Positions 8,860-17,133 of a stretch of 35,187 bases of DNA are shown in pieces (the stretch's first letter is position 1; each line of letters starts with the position of its first letter). Location: assembly GCA_016463095.1 (NCBI GenBank), contig JAEMSA010000015.1, forward strand, positions 1 through 35,187, written 5' to 3'. Both the position numbers and the translations under genes were made by a program. The stretch comes from Candidatus Nanopelagicales bacterium (GTDB taxonomy: Bacteria > Actinomycetota > Actinomycetes > S36-B12 > UBA5976). Under the pieces are notes generated by a model. The model was not told where the DNA came from. It did not search any database and saw only the letters and a list, made by a program, of their open reading frames with translations.

Positions 8860-9480
8860 ATGGGAGAAGTAGTACAGCTAAACCAAGACGGCGCCGCCTC
8901 AAAACGGCGCCGCACAAAAAGTGAACTCAAATTAAATCTAATTGATGCCACCATTACTCAATTACCAATTCCGGTTGAAAAAAATCTAGAAATTGAAGCA
9001 GCTGATGCTGCTAAACAAGTTTTGTTAAGAAGACTTTCCCATGCCCCCCGAACTCGCAAAGAATTAGCGAAAGATTTGAAAGATAAAGATATTTCTGACG
9101 AGGTTGCAAATGTTGCCTTGGATAGATTCGAAGAAGTGGGCTTAATAAATGATCAAGCATTAGCCTCCAATTATGTGTCCAGCCAGCATCAGCGAAAAGG
9201 GTTAGGTAAAAACGCGTTAAGACAACAATTGAGGGCCAAAGGAGTTTCTGACGAGGTGGCTTTGGAAGCAATTTCGCAAATCACTGATGATCAAGAATTC
9301 CAGGCAGCATTTGCCCTTGCCTGCAAAAAAATCAGATCTCTACAAAGAGATGATGCTAAAACCCAATTAAGAAAAATTGTGAGTGTGCTGGCCCGTAAAG
9401 GATATTCCTCCAATTTAGCTTTCAGGGTCGCAAAAGAAGTAATTACTGATCTTCCTGATGGGTTACCACTAGAGATATAG
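8860..9480 (+). CDS. recX: regulatory protein RecX
   Basis: Modulator that binds the RecA filament and limits recombinase and coprotease activity. Three tandem three-helix RecX repeats occupy about residues 48-200: LLRRLSHAPRTRKELAKDL, then FEEVGLINDQALASNYV, then the C-terminal KIVSVLARKGYSSNLAFRV. A 45-residue basic and charged N-terminal extension precedes them. ATG 8860 lies 4 bp after the recA stop with no recognisable ribosome-binding site, so reinitiation is likely. The N-terminal codons contain a striking GC-only stem-loop (8889-8912) that is unlike the rest of this AT-rich gene. Confidence 0.93.
   Translation: MGEVVQLNQDGAASKRRRTKSELKLNLIDATITQLPIPVEKNLEIEAADAAKQVLLRRLSHAPRTRKELAKDLKDKDISDEVANVALDRFEEVGLINDQALASNYVSSQHQRKGLGKNALRQQLRAKGVSDEVALEAISQITDDQEFQAAFALACKKIRSLQRDDAKTQLRKIVSVLARKGYSSNLAFRVAKEVITDLPDGLPLEI
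8889..8912 (+). promoter_or_regulatory. GC-only stem-loop inside the 5' end of recX
   Basis: CGGCGCCG occurs at 8889-8896 and again at 8905-8912. Each copy is self-palindromic, so the pair forms an uninterrupted 8-bp G:C stem with an 8-nt loop (CCTCAAAA). It starts 29 bases into recX. Such a stable structure directly after the recA-recX junction could lower recX translation or pause RNA polymerase. A recA-recX attenuating hairpin is known in E. coli, though there it lies between the genes. Confidence 0.6.
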
Positions 9481-9580
9481 AGAATCAATTTAGTAACGAG
9501 GTAATTAGATTTAGAGAAATTGTGAAAAGCAAGAACTTGAGAAGTACTCTGGGCTAGACGAGAGTTTTATGATGTCGCAC
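9481..9580 (-). pseudogene. 5' relic of a tandem subtilase-like paralogue
   Basis: Read on the minus strand, GGGAGGAG (9583-9590) is followed by a GTG at 9580 and codons for MRHHKTLV, then an in-frame TAG. The same frame continues after that stop as PRVLLKFLLF...LITSLL and ends at a TGA beside recX. This matches the signal-peptide start of the intact subtilase (MRQHKPYVKIRVLLKFFLV...LITSLL) without gaps, at a constant offset of 1957 bp (GTG 9580 corresponds to TTG 11537). Only the first 30 or so codons remain. It is therefore the truncated head of a former downstream copy, abutting the recX stop at the deletion point. Confidence 0.8.
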
Positions 9581-9614
9581 TTCTCCTCCCTTTAGATCTG
9601 GCCTCCAATCGCTG

Positions 9615-11537
9615 TTACTGAACTACAAAAGTCTTAATAGTTCTCGTTTTCTTTGGCATCTTGCCACCTTTTGGCTTTGGTTCTTGGGTGATGAAAGTAG
9701 CAACACAGTTTCCAGGTTTTAAAGTCGTTAGTGTTGAGCCAGACACTGTGCAGAACTTTTTTGAAGCTTTTGAAACCGTGATAGACACTGTTGCTTTATT
9801 AGAAACGACTTTAACGCCGACTTGGCTAGCCAGTGATTTTGCTGAGAACATTTTCTTTGTTCCAAGAGTTCGCGCTGCCAAATCATAAGTATCAACTTGC
9901 GCTACAACGACTACGACAGGTACTACGTTATTAGCCGAAACTGGAGCTGGTGAATCGATAACCGGAATCAAGTTCCACTTGGCATAGAAAGTGATTGCAC
10001 CATAAGGAGAACTCGGTGTGTAAGTACCATCAATAGCAGTGCCCGCAAATGCTGAATCTATGTACCAACCATCAAATGTATAACCATTTCTTGTCGGTGA
10101 TCCCGGTAGCGAGCCAATTGACATTCCTGATGTGAATGTAGTCGGTCCGGGTGTCACAGATTCTCCACCATTAATATTCCAAATGATTGAGTTCGCAACG
10201 GGGTAGTCACTAGAAGCAAAAAGCAATTTATCTGGATCACCATCACCTGGAGCGAAAATCAATGGTGTTGCTAACGAATTAATTGCATCCCACACTTGAC
10301 TTGGTGTCATAGTTGGAGTGCGTTGGAGAATTCTGGCGGCGACTCCTGCAACGTGTGGACTGGCCATTGATGTTCCACTACTAATGGCAGTTGCACTCGT
10401 TGATGTGTACCACGCGCTTCTTATTGATTCGCCGGGTGCGTAGATGTCACTACATGACCCAAAATTTGAAAAACTGCTGCTGGCATCTAACTCGTTTGAA
10501 GAGTTAACCGTAATCGCGCCCGTTACCCGAGCTGGACTGGTTAAGCAAGAATTGGAAGTACTATTTCCAGAAGAAACCACAACTGTTATTCCGTCGTTGA
10601 TTACCGCTTGTACTGCTGCATCAAGACTGTCTGAACCACTGGTACCAAGACTCATGTTTAACACTGCTGGCTCTCCAGCCACGTGATCAGCAACAACGGC
10701 TTCCAGCCCAGAAATTAACGTAGAAAGAGAAGTGGTTGAGGAACAACCAAAAACTCTTACAGGAATTATTGTTGCATTCTTTGCTACACCATAAGTAGTA
10801 CCGGCGGCAGTTCCTGAAACGTGAGTTCCATGCCCATTACAGTCCTCAAAACTAGTAAATCCCGTGGCATACAAACCATAAGGTATACGCGATGTAAATT
10901 CCGTATGCAAAGAATTTATGCCGGTATCAACTACATAAATTTTTACCCCGGTTCCATCAGAGATGTATTCGTAACGATTATCAAGTGGTAACGATCTTTG
11001 GTCGATTCGATCAATGCCCCATTCAGGAGAACTTTGGACAGTCTCTAGGGTGACGACAGTGTCTATTTCTGCATTGATTACGTTAGGTAGGTTTTCAAGT
11101 TTATCAATTATTTGATTAGCTTCAGTTATGGAAATATTCTCACCCAGATCTACAACCGAATAACCGAATCCAATCTCTTCAGGTGCTGTTGGATCTTTTA
11201 TCCCGGAATTTTCAAGAATGCTTTTGGATGTTTCAAATGAAGCTAGCTTTTGATTTTCAGTTTCTGAAGAATACTTCACGATCAAATTTGTGACTTGCCC
11301 TGAATCTAGACTGAGTGTTTGACTTTCATTATTAGAAATACTGGTCTGGATAGAGCCAGTTGTAAATTCCTTCGTTACATATTTATTCCCTACCGGCGAG
11401 AGTAGTACCTGTTTAGAAGGTGTAGCTGATGCATTTGATGGCAAAGTCAGCAGTGAGGTAATCAGAATCACTGAGTTGGTGACAAGAAAGAACTTGAGAA
11501 GCACTCTGATCTTGACGTAGGGCTTATGTTGACGCAA
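9615..11537 (-). CDS. secreted subtilisin-like serine protease (S8) with C-terminal repeat modules
   Basis: Exported S8 endopeptidase, 640 aa. A hydrophobic signal segment (about 12-37, ending NASA) is followed by an I9-like propeptide (about 85-165, GYSVVDLGENISITEA) and the catalytic domain. The triad is Asp204 (YVVDTGIN), His236 (GHGTHVSGT) and Ser390 (SGTSMASPHVAG), with oxyanion Asn325 (SSGNS). After it comes a Listeria-Bacteroides (InlB B-type) repeat, RNGYTFDGWYIDSAFAGT (about 483-500), and a C-terminal beta module with paired cysteines (FCTVSG...PGNC). The start is TTG 11537 behind GGGAGGG. It probably degrades extracellular protein. It is the only intact copy of a collapsed tandem array. 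Confidence 0.92.
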   Translation of the reverse strand: MRQHKPYVKIRVLLKFFLVTNSVILITSLLTLPSNASATPSKQVLLSPVGNKYVTKEFTTGSIQTSISNNESQTLSLDSGQVTNLIVKYSSETENQKLASFETSKSILENSGIKDPTAPEEIGFGYSVVDLGENISITEANQIIDKLENLPNVINAEIDTVVTLETVQSSPEWGIDRIDQRSLPLDNRYEYISDGTGVKIYVVDTGINSLHTEFTSRIPYGLYATGFTSFEDCNGHGTHVSGTAAGTTYGVAKNATIIPVRVFGCSSTTSLSTLISGLEAVVADHVAGEPAVLNMSLGTSGSDSLDAAVQAVINDGITVVVSSGNSTSNSCLTSPARVTGAITVNSSNELDASSSFSNFGSCSDIYAPGESIRSAWYTSTSATAISSGTSMASPHVAGVAARILQRTPTMTPSQVWDAINSLATPLIFAPGDGDPDKLLFASSDYPVANSIIWNINGGESVTPGPTTFTSGMSIGSLPGSPTRNGYTFDGWYIDSAFAGTAIDGTYTPSSPYGAITFYAKWNLIPVIDSPAPVSANNVVPVVVVVAQVDTYDLAARTLGTKKMFSAKSLASQVGVKVVSNKATVSITVSKASKKFCTVSGSTLTTLKPGNCVATFITQEPKPKGGKMPKKTRTIKTFVVQ

Positions 11538-11571
11538 TTGCCCTCCCTCTAGATCCGGTTTCTAATCGTTC

Positions 11572-11769
11572 TTACCAAATTACTCCATTCTTAACAGTCC
11601 TCGTTGACGTTGGCAACTTGCTCCCTTTTGGCTGTGGCTCCTGGACTGTGAAGGGGAGAACACAGTTACCCACCTTTAAAGTTTTTAGATTTGAGGCAGA
11701 CTTTGTGCCCTGCGTCTCTGACTTACATTCTTTGTCATACCTCTTGTTTAGTGTTATAACTAATAACAA
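11572..11769 (-). pseudogene. 3' relic of a second tandem subtilase-like paralogue
   Basis: This minus-strand fragment encodes LKTLKVGNCVLPFTVQEP, then GSKLPTSTRTVKNGVIW and a TAA at 11572-11574. It aligns without gaps to the C-terminus of the intact subtilase (LTTLKPGNCVATFITQEP, TRTIKTFVVQ), again offset by exactly 1957 bp. Recognisable similarity fades above about 11720. No signal peptide or protease domain is left, and the first residues of the open frame (MLLVITLNK) are probably not translated. It is the surviving tail of an upstream copy. Confidence 0.8.
11731..11759 (+). promoter_or_regulatory. promoter of the secreted 348-aa protein gene
   Basis: TTGTCA (11731-11736), a 17-bp spacer and TATAAC (11754-11759) form a sigma-70-type promoter 22 bp before the ATG at 11782. 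AAGGGG at 11771-11776 supplies the ribosome-binding site. The promoter lies at the edge of the subtilase relic, so the gene has its own transcription start beside degenerated DNA. Confidence 0.65.
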
Positions 11770-11781
11770 TAAGGGGACAAT

Positions 11782-12828
11782 ATGAAAAGAAGTCTGATCC
11801 TGGTTTTAGCCATGTTTTCCACATTTATCGTCGCGCCTGCTGCTCATGCAAATTTGAGTTTTGATGGCGATGTTTCCTGTCCAGCGGATTTTCCGATTAA
11901 ATATGGTGAATCAACTTTAGGTGGCGGATACATCACAACCTGTCACACAGATACTTATCATCAAGCAAACCTCATCGGTGGCGATGTTTTTCGTGACTAT
12001 GTTAATTCTGGTGGCACTCTTGATATTTCTCAAGCCATTGCACAAAATCGTCAAGAACAACTAAATATTGCTACCCAAAGAGCAAATGCCGAAGCACAAG
12101 CTTTAGCAGAAGCAAATGCCAATCCAGGTCAAGAAGTTTGCAAAACCTGGTCATTCACTAGCACCTTCAATGGAACAGGTGGTGGTGGCACATGTGTCAC
12201 AATTCCATTAGCCGCTAGAGCAATCGATAACAGTGGTGCTGCACAAAAGATTGCAGAGATTCGTGCCCAACTAGAAAAAGATCCGCAATATGCAACAGTT
12301 CGTTACGGTGTTGGAAATCAAACTTTTGATTATTCTGCTGCTGAGCGAGCTGCTTTACTTGATCAATGGGCTGCCAACATGGCAGGAAACGAATTAGCAA
12401 AGACTGCAGCTAGTAAAAAAGCTGCCAAAAATCCTGGCTTAAGAGTTTGTAGTGATTGGGCTGTGGGGGACCAAACAGGTCAACAATGTGATTATGTTCC
12501 GGTGGCTTTGACTTCTAAATCAATCATTGACTCAGTTGCTGACCAACTTGATGGCTTAGCTTTATCAAAAACACTTGATAAAAAAGTTAACAATTTTGTC
12601 AAAGTTGTTGACTTAGCTATCCCTGTTTCAACTTCAGCAAAATCAGTCACAATTCCCAAAGCCCCTAAAGGAATGACTCAAGTTGTTAGCGTGCAAAATC
12701 CAGATGACTGTTCAGCAAAAGGTCGCACCGTTAAAATAGCTAAAGGTTCAATTTGTGAAATAGCTATTGCTTTAACGGTATCTGAAGGTATCAACGTTAA
12801 CTTTGCTCAAACGGTGACCAGAAGATAA
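11782..12828 (+). CDS. secreted protein of unknown function with duplicated Cys module
   Basis: Exported protein, 348 aa, not assigned to a known family. It has a clear signal peptide (MKRSLILVLAMFSTF...APAAHA, cut after about residue 23). Two internal repeats share the pattern NPG-x2-VC-x2-W...C-x3-P-x-A-x5-I, at about 114-148 and 217-249, separated by a helical Ala/Gln-rich segment. The C-terminal 60 residues (DDCSAKGRTVKIAKGSICEI) resemble the Cys-paired terminal module of the neighbouring subtilase (FCTVSG...LKPGNC). It has six or more cysteines, suiting disulfides outside the cell. Shared terminal modules suggest a common extracellular fate, which is inference. Confidence 0.75.
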   Translation: MKRSLILVLAMFSTFIVAPAAHANLSFDGDVSCPADFPIKYGESTLGGGYITTCHTDTYHQANLIGGDVFRDYVNSGGTLDISQAIAQNRQEQLNIATQRANAEAQALAEANANPGQEVCKTWSFTSTFNGTGGGGTCVTIPLAARAIDNSGAAQKIAEIRAQLEKDPQYATVRYGVGNQTFDYSAAERAALLDQWAANMAGNELAKTAASKKAAKNPGLRVCSDWAVGDQTGQQCDYVPVALTSKSIIDSVADQLDGLALSKTLDKKVNNFVKVVDLAIPVSTSAKSVTIPKAPKGMTQVVSVQNPDDCSAKGRTVKIAKGSICEIAIALTVSEGINVNFAQTVTRR

Positions 12829-12835
12829 CTTGCGC

Positions 12836-12849
12836 TCTCAACGTTGAGA
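12836..12849. repeat. 14-bp perfect palindrome before tgt
   Basis: TCTCAACGTTGAGA is perfectly self-complementary and lies 16 bp before the tgt ATG at 12866. A second copy of its core (TCAACGTTGA, 12888-12897) begins 22 bp into tgt. Paired palindromes flanking a start codon are suggestive of an operator. No regulator gene in the window is an obvious partner. Confidence 0.4.
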
Positions 12850-12865
12850 TAGATTGCTCATAATC

Positions 12866-14107
12866 ATGAGTGATAAAGCATTTAAATTCAACGTTGAGAA
12901 TTTCTTGCAACCTGGGAAAAATAACTCCAAGCCACTTGGTCGCGTTGGAACAATTGCTACACCCCACGGAGAGATCAAAACTCCTGCTTTTATTCCAGTT
13001 GGTACCAAAGCAACAGTTAAATCTGTTTTACCGGAAAGCATTAAAGACTTAGATGCTCAAGCCGTTTTATCCAACGCTTATCACCTTTATTTACAACCTG
13101 GATCAGATGTTGTTGATCAAGCAGGTGGGCTAGGTGCGTTTATGAATTGGCCTGGACCAACTTTCACCGATAGCGGGGGATTTCAGGTTTTATCACTTGG
13201 TGTTGGTTACAAAAAAGTGATTGCCATGGATGCCTCAACTGTGCAAGCAGATGATGTGATGGCAACTGATAAAGATCGACTGGCTCATGTTGATGATGAC
13301 GGTGTTACTTTTAAATCTCATTTAGATGGTTCTATGCACAGATTCACCCCAGAAGTTTCAATGCAAGTGCAACACAAAATCGGTGCAGATATTATTTTCG
13401 CCTTTGATGAATGCACCACTTTACTAAATACTCGAAATTACCAAGAAAAATCTTTGGATAGAACTTTCCAATGGGCTAAAAGATGTATTGCAGAACACGA
13501 AAAATTAACATTGGAAAGATCTAATAAGCCTTATCAAGCACTCTTTGGTGTGGTGCAAGGTGCCCAGTATGAAGATTTAAGAAGAAAAGCTGCGCAAGAC
13601 TTAGCAACCCTTAACTTTGATGGTTTTGGAATAGGTGGTGCACTAGACAAAAACAAGCTGGGAACAATTGTTAATTGGGTGAATGAAGAATTACCAATTG
13701 ATAAACCTAGGCATCTTTTAGGAATAGGTGAGCCCGATGATTTGTTCATTGGCGTCGAAAACGGTGCCGATACTTTCGACTGTGTCGCAGCATCCCGGGT
13801 TGCCCGAAACAATGCGGTCTATGGCCTGGATGGACGATTCAATATTTCTGCAAGTGCTTTCAAAAGAGATTTTTCACCAATTGATGCAAGTTGTGGGTGT
13901 TACACCTGTCAGAACTACACCAAAGCATATTTAAACCATTTAATTAAAGGAAAAGAAATGCTTGCCGCCACATTATTAACAATTCATAATGAATTCTTTA
14001 TTGTGAATCTGGTAGCAAAAATGAGACAAAGCATAATTGCCGGAAACTTCTTTGAATTCAAGGAAGAATTCCTAGGACGATTTTACGCCGCTAGATCAAG
14101 TAACTAG
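12866..14107 (+). CDS. tgt: tRNA-guanine(34) transglycosylase
   Basis: Exchanges guanine-34 of GUN-anticodon tRNAs for a 7-deazaguanine base, giving queuosine or its precursor. The fold starts GTIATPHGEIKTPAFIPVGT; the catalytic blocks TFTDSGGFQVLSLG and ADTFDCVAASRVARN are present. Zinc ligands are Cys343, Cys345, Cys348 and His374 (CGCYTC...TIH). ATG 12866 was chosen over the TTG at 12854 because the protein then begins MSDKAFKF, next to the family core. The base-specificity loop reads IGGALDKN (256-263) instead of the GGLAVGE I recall for preQ1-type enzymes. The next gene, convergent, is a YhhQ transporter, so the pair looks like precursor salvage. Confidence 0.94.
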   Translation: MSDKAFKFNVENFLQPGKNNSKPLGRVGTIATPHGEIKTPAFIPVGTKATVKSVLPESIKDLDAQAVLSNAYHLYLQPGSDVVDQAGGLGAFMNWPGPTFTDSGGFQVLSLGVGYKKVIAMDASTVQADDVMATDKDRLAHVDDDGVTFKSHLDGSMHRFTPEVSMQVQHKIGADIIFAFDECTTLLNTRNYQEKSLDRTFQWAKRCIAEHEKLTLERSNKPYQALFGVVQGAQYEDLRRKAAQDLATLNFDGFGIGGALDKNKLGTIVNWVNEELPIDKPRHLLGIGEPDDLFIGVENGADTFDCVAASRVARNNAVYGLDGRFNISASAFKRDFSPIDASCGCYTCQNYTKAYLNHLIKGKEMLAATLLTIHNEFFIVNLVAKMRQSIIAGNFFEFKEEFLGRFYAARSSN

Positions 14108-14783
14108 CTTCTTTTTTCTTTACTATTTTTATTACTCTGTAAGTAATAGGTAAGAGAAACACTTCAAGTAATGTTTTATACAAATATCCCACTATTACAT
14201 AATTAACAAAATCCCAGCCAGTAATTATTCCGTAAAAAGCAATTGTGCAAAAAACTAAAGTGTCTGCTAATTCACCTACCGCAGTTGATCCAATTAGGCG
14301 TAGCCACAGTTTCTTTTCTTTTGTTCTTTCTTTAATTTTCACCAAAACATAGGAATTTAAGAGCTGTCCTACTAAGAATCCACAGATACTGGCCAAAACA
14401 ATTTGGGGGACAAAACCAAGTACTGCTTCAAAGGCAGCTTGATTAGTCCAATCGGAAGCTGCGGGAGATTTTTGAACCAAATAAAAAGTTAAAGATGCAA
14501 GTACAGCCATCGCAAATCCTGTGTAAATAGCTTTTCGAGCGGCTTTAAAGCCATAAACTTCACTTAAAACATCGCCCACTACATAAACCAGTGGAAATAG
14601 AAATGCTCCACCATCTGTATAGATGGGGCCAAATTGGATGAGCTTTACTGCACCAACATTTGATATTAAAAGTAATCCCACAAAAGCTGCCATCAGGTAT
14701 GGATAAAGACCTTTGAATTCCTGAGCAAATTGCACAGTACTTGATTGTGGTTTAGCCGTGGTCACAGTTGATTCTATAACCAC
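14091..14783 (-). CDS. yhhQ: queuosine precursor transporter, YhhQ family
   Basis: Inner-membrane importer of the COG1738 (YhhQ/QPTR) family, which takes up preQ0, preQ1 or queuine. The 230-aa protein has about six hydrophobic helices. Family motifs are [15 protein letters not shown] (about 37-51), [17 protein letters not shown] (about 63-79), the central [20 protein letters not shown], and [19 protein letters not shown] (about 165-183). The start is GTG 14783, only 19 bp from the divergent miaB ATG. Its stop overlaps the tgt stop region by 17 bp. Adjacency to tgt strongly supports the assignment; no queuosine biosynthesis genes are present. Confidence 0.9.
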   Translation of the reverse strand: MVIESTVTTAKPQSSTVQFAQEFKGLYPYLMAAFVGLLLISNVGAVKLIQFGPIYTDGGAFLFPLVYVVGDVLSEVYGFKAARKAIYTGFAMAVLASLTFYLVQKSPAASDWTNQAAFEAVLGFVPQIVLASICGFLVGQLLNSYVLVKIKERTKEKKLWLRLIGSTAVGELADTLVFCTIAFYGIITGWDFVNYVIVGYLYKTLLEVFLLPITYRVIKIVKKKEASYLI

Positions 14784-14802
14784 GGCGTACCCTGTTACTT
14801 AT

Positions 14803-16239
14803 ATGGCTACTCGCACCTATTTTGTTAGAACTTTTGGTTGTCAAATGAATGCTCATGATTCACAACGACTATCGGGCATGTTAGAGCAAGCTGGTTATAT
14901 AGAAGCCGATTCAGAAGATGCTGATGTAGTTGTTTATAACACTTGTGCCGTCCGAGAAAATGCTGATAACAAACTTTATGGAAATCTTGGAATGCTGGTT
15001 AGGCAACGAGAAAAGCGCCCCGGTATGCAGATTGCGGTGGGTGGGTGTCTGGCCCAAAAAGATCGACACGAAATATTAAGAAGGGCTCCCTGGGTTGATG
15101 TTGTATTTGGGACACATAATTTTGGATCTCTGCCAGTTTTATTGGAAAGAGCCAGAGTTAATAATGAAGCACAAATTGAAATCTTAGAAGCATTAGAAGT
15201 TTTTCCTTCAACTTTGCCAACTAAGAGGGATTCGATTCATTCAGCCTTAGTAGCAATAAGTGTTGGCTGCAATAACTCTTGCACATTTTGTATAGTTCCA
15301 ACTTTGCGAGGAAAAGAAAAAGATCGTAAAGCAGGTGACATTCTGGATGAAATTAATTCACTTGTTGCTGAAGGTGTTTCGGAAGTTATGCTTTTGGGTC
15401 AAAATGTTAATTCATATGGAGTGGAATTTGGAGACAAATTAGCATTTGGAAAATTACTTCGTGCTTGTGGGGAAATCACAGATTTGGAAAGAGTGAGATT
15501 TATTTCTCCTCATCCTAAAGATTTTACTGACGACGTAATTGAGGCAATGGCTGAAACCCCTAATGTGATGCCACATTTACACATGCCTTTGCAATCTGGA
15601 AGTGACAAAATATTAGCCAGCATGAAAAGAAGTTATCGAACTAGTAAATATTTAGGAATCCTAGAAAGAGTTCGAGAAAGAATTCCTGCAGCATCTATCA
15701 CTACCGATATCATTGTTGGTTTTCCAGGAGAAACTGAAGAAGATTTTCAAGATACAATCAATTTAGTCAAGCAAGCAAGATTTGCCACTGCGTTCACGTA
15801 TCAGTATTCAAAAAGACCTGGTACTCCCGCTGCAGCAATGGATGATCAAATATCACCTGAAATTATTTCTGAAAGATACGACCGGCTTACTGCAGTGGTA
15901 AACCAAGTCATGCTCGAGGAAAACGAAAAACAAGTTGGAAAAATAGTAGAAGTACTTGTGACAAATCACGAAGGTAAAAAAGATGAAGCCAACTCTAAGC
16001 TTTCAGGTCGTGCTAGAGATAATCGATTAGTTCATTTCAATTTTGAATCAAAGCAATTAATTAGACCAGGTGATTTAGTTGAAGTTGAAATCACCTATGC
16101 AGCCCCATTTTTTCTACTATCTGATAAACCTATTTTGAAGATTAAGAAAACTAAAGCAGGAGATATCTACGAGCAAGGCAAAGCTGTAGGGAATTCAAAT
16201 GGAGTGTTATTAGGAATTCCGACCTTGGTTCGGTCATAA
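14803..16239 (+). CDS. miaB: tRNA (N6-isopentenyl adenosine(37)-C2)-methylthiotransferase MiaB
   Basis: Radical-SAM enzyme adding a methylthio group to i6A37 of tRNA. The MTTase domain begins [15 protein letters not shown], the MiaB signature. The radical-SAM triad is CNNSCTFC (Cys156, Cys160, Cys163), and a TRAM domain ends the protein. ATG 14803 gives [10 protein letters not shown] and is preferred to the in-frame GTG at 14758, which would overlap the divergent yhhQ start. TACCCT at 14788-14793 could be the -10 of a leaderless transcript. It precedes miaA, which makes its substrate modification, with 3 bp between them. Confidence 0.95.
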   Translation: MATRTYFVRTFGCQMNAHDSQRLSGMLEQAGYIEADSEDADVVVYNTCAVRENADNKLYGNLGMLVRQREKRPGMQIAVGGCLAQKDRHEILRRAPWVDVVFGTHNFGSLPVLLERARVNNEAQIEILEALEVFPSTLPTKRDSIHSALVAISVGCNNSCTFCIVPTLRGKEKDRKAGDILDEINSLVAEGVSEVMLLGQNVNSYGVEFGDKLAFGKLLRACGEITDLERVRFISPHPKDFTDDVIEAMAETPNVMPHLHMPLQSGSDKILASMKRSYRTSKYLGILERVRERIPAASITTDIIVGFPGETEEDFQDTINLVKQARFATAFTYQYSKRPGTPAAAMDDQISPEIISERYDRLTAVVNQVMLEENEKQVGKIVEVLVTNHEGKKDEANSKLSGRARDNRLVHFNFESKQLIRPGDLVEVEITYAAPFFLLSDKPILKIKKTKAGDIYEQGKAVGNSNGVLLGIPTLVRS

Positions 16240-16242
16240 ACA

Positions 16243-17133
16243 TTGAAAGTAATAGCAATAGTTGGACCTACCGCTGTAGGTAAAACTGCTTTATCACTTG
16301 AGCTAGCCGAAAAGTTTTCTGCTGAAATCATTAATGCTGATGCGATGCAAATTTATAAAGGTATGGACATCGGAACGGCAAAATTACCTTTATCCCAAAG
16401 AAGAGGGATAACTCATCACCAAATAGATGTACTCGATCCAATTGATGAGGCAAACGTTTCCCAATATCAGAAGCAGACACGTGAAATAATCACTGATTTG
16501 CTAACCAGAAATGTGCAACCAATGCTTGTTGGTGGAAGTGGTCTATATGTGAATTCAGTCCTGGAAGATTTGGAATTTCCTGGTACTAATTTAGAAGTAC
16601 GCGCCAAATATGAAGAAATATTGGACGAACAAGGTGTTGAAGTTTTATTTGAAATGTTAAAAAGAATTGATCCTTTAGCTGCACAAAATATTTTGCCAAC
16701 TAACGCCAGAAAAATAGTGAGGGCATTAGAAGTTAATGAGTTCACTGGGAAATCCTTTAATGCAAAATTGCCTGAAGCTTCCCCTATTTATTCTGACGTT
16801 CGAATTGCTTTAGATATGCCTCGAGATTTATTGGATCAGCGAATCATTGATCGAGTGCATCAAATGTTCGAATCAGATTTCATAAAAGAAGTGCAAGGAA
16901 TTGAAGATAATTTAAGAAAAGGAAAAACCGCACTTAGGGCTTTGGGCTATTCCCAGGTACTTTCTCATCTTGCTGGAGAGATTACAAAAGATGAGGCCAT
17001 AACCCTGACCATCAATGCCACCAAGAAATTCGCCCGCAGACAACTATCCTGGTTCAGAAGAGACCCCTTAATTCATTGGTTAGATGCAACAAGCCCAGAT
17101 CTTTTTGAGCAATCACTTAGGCTAATCGGATGA
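16243..17133 (+). CDS. miaA: tRNA dimethylallyltransferase MiaA
   Basis: Transfers the dimethylallyl group of DMAPP to A37 of UNN-reading tRNAs, producing the substrate for MiaB next door. The P-loop GPTAVGKT is at 8-15. It is followed by INADAMQIYKGMDIGTAKL (the substrate loop, about 31-49), the HHQIDVLDP block, VGGSGLYVNSVL, and the C-terminal FARRQLSWFRRD (about 263-274). The length of 296 is normal. The start is a TTG three bases after the miaB stop. Its own stop is in the ATGA overlap with dapF, so miaB-miaA-dapF are coupled. Confidence 0.95.
   Translation: MKVIAIVGPTAVGKTALSLELAEKFSAEIINADAMQIYKGMDIGTAKLPLSQRRGITHHQIDVLDPIDEANVSQYQKQTREIITDLLTRNVQPMLVGGSGLYVNSVLEDLEFPGTNLEVRAKYEEILDEQGVEVLFEMLKRIDPLAAQNILPTNARKIVRALEVNEFTGKSFNAKLPEASPIYSDVRIALDMPRDLLDQRIIDRVHQMFESDFIKEVQGIEDNLRKGKTALRALGYSQVLSHLAGEITKDEAITLTINATKKFARRQLSWFRRDPLIHWLDATSPDLFEQSLRLIG

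Noticed and set aside
14758-14802. Longer miaB start at GTG 14758
   Set aside because: It would overlap the divergent yhhQ start, has no ribosome-binding site, and the family sequence starts after ATG 14803.
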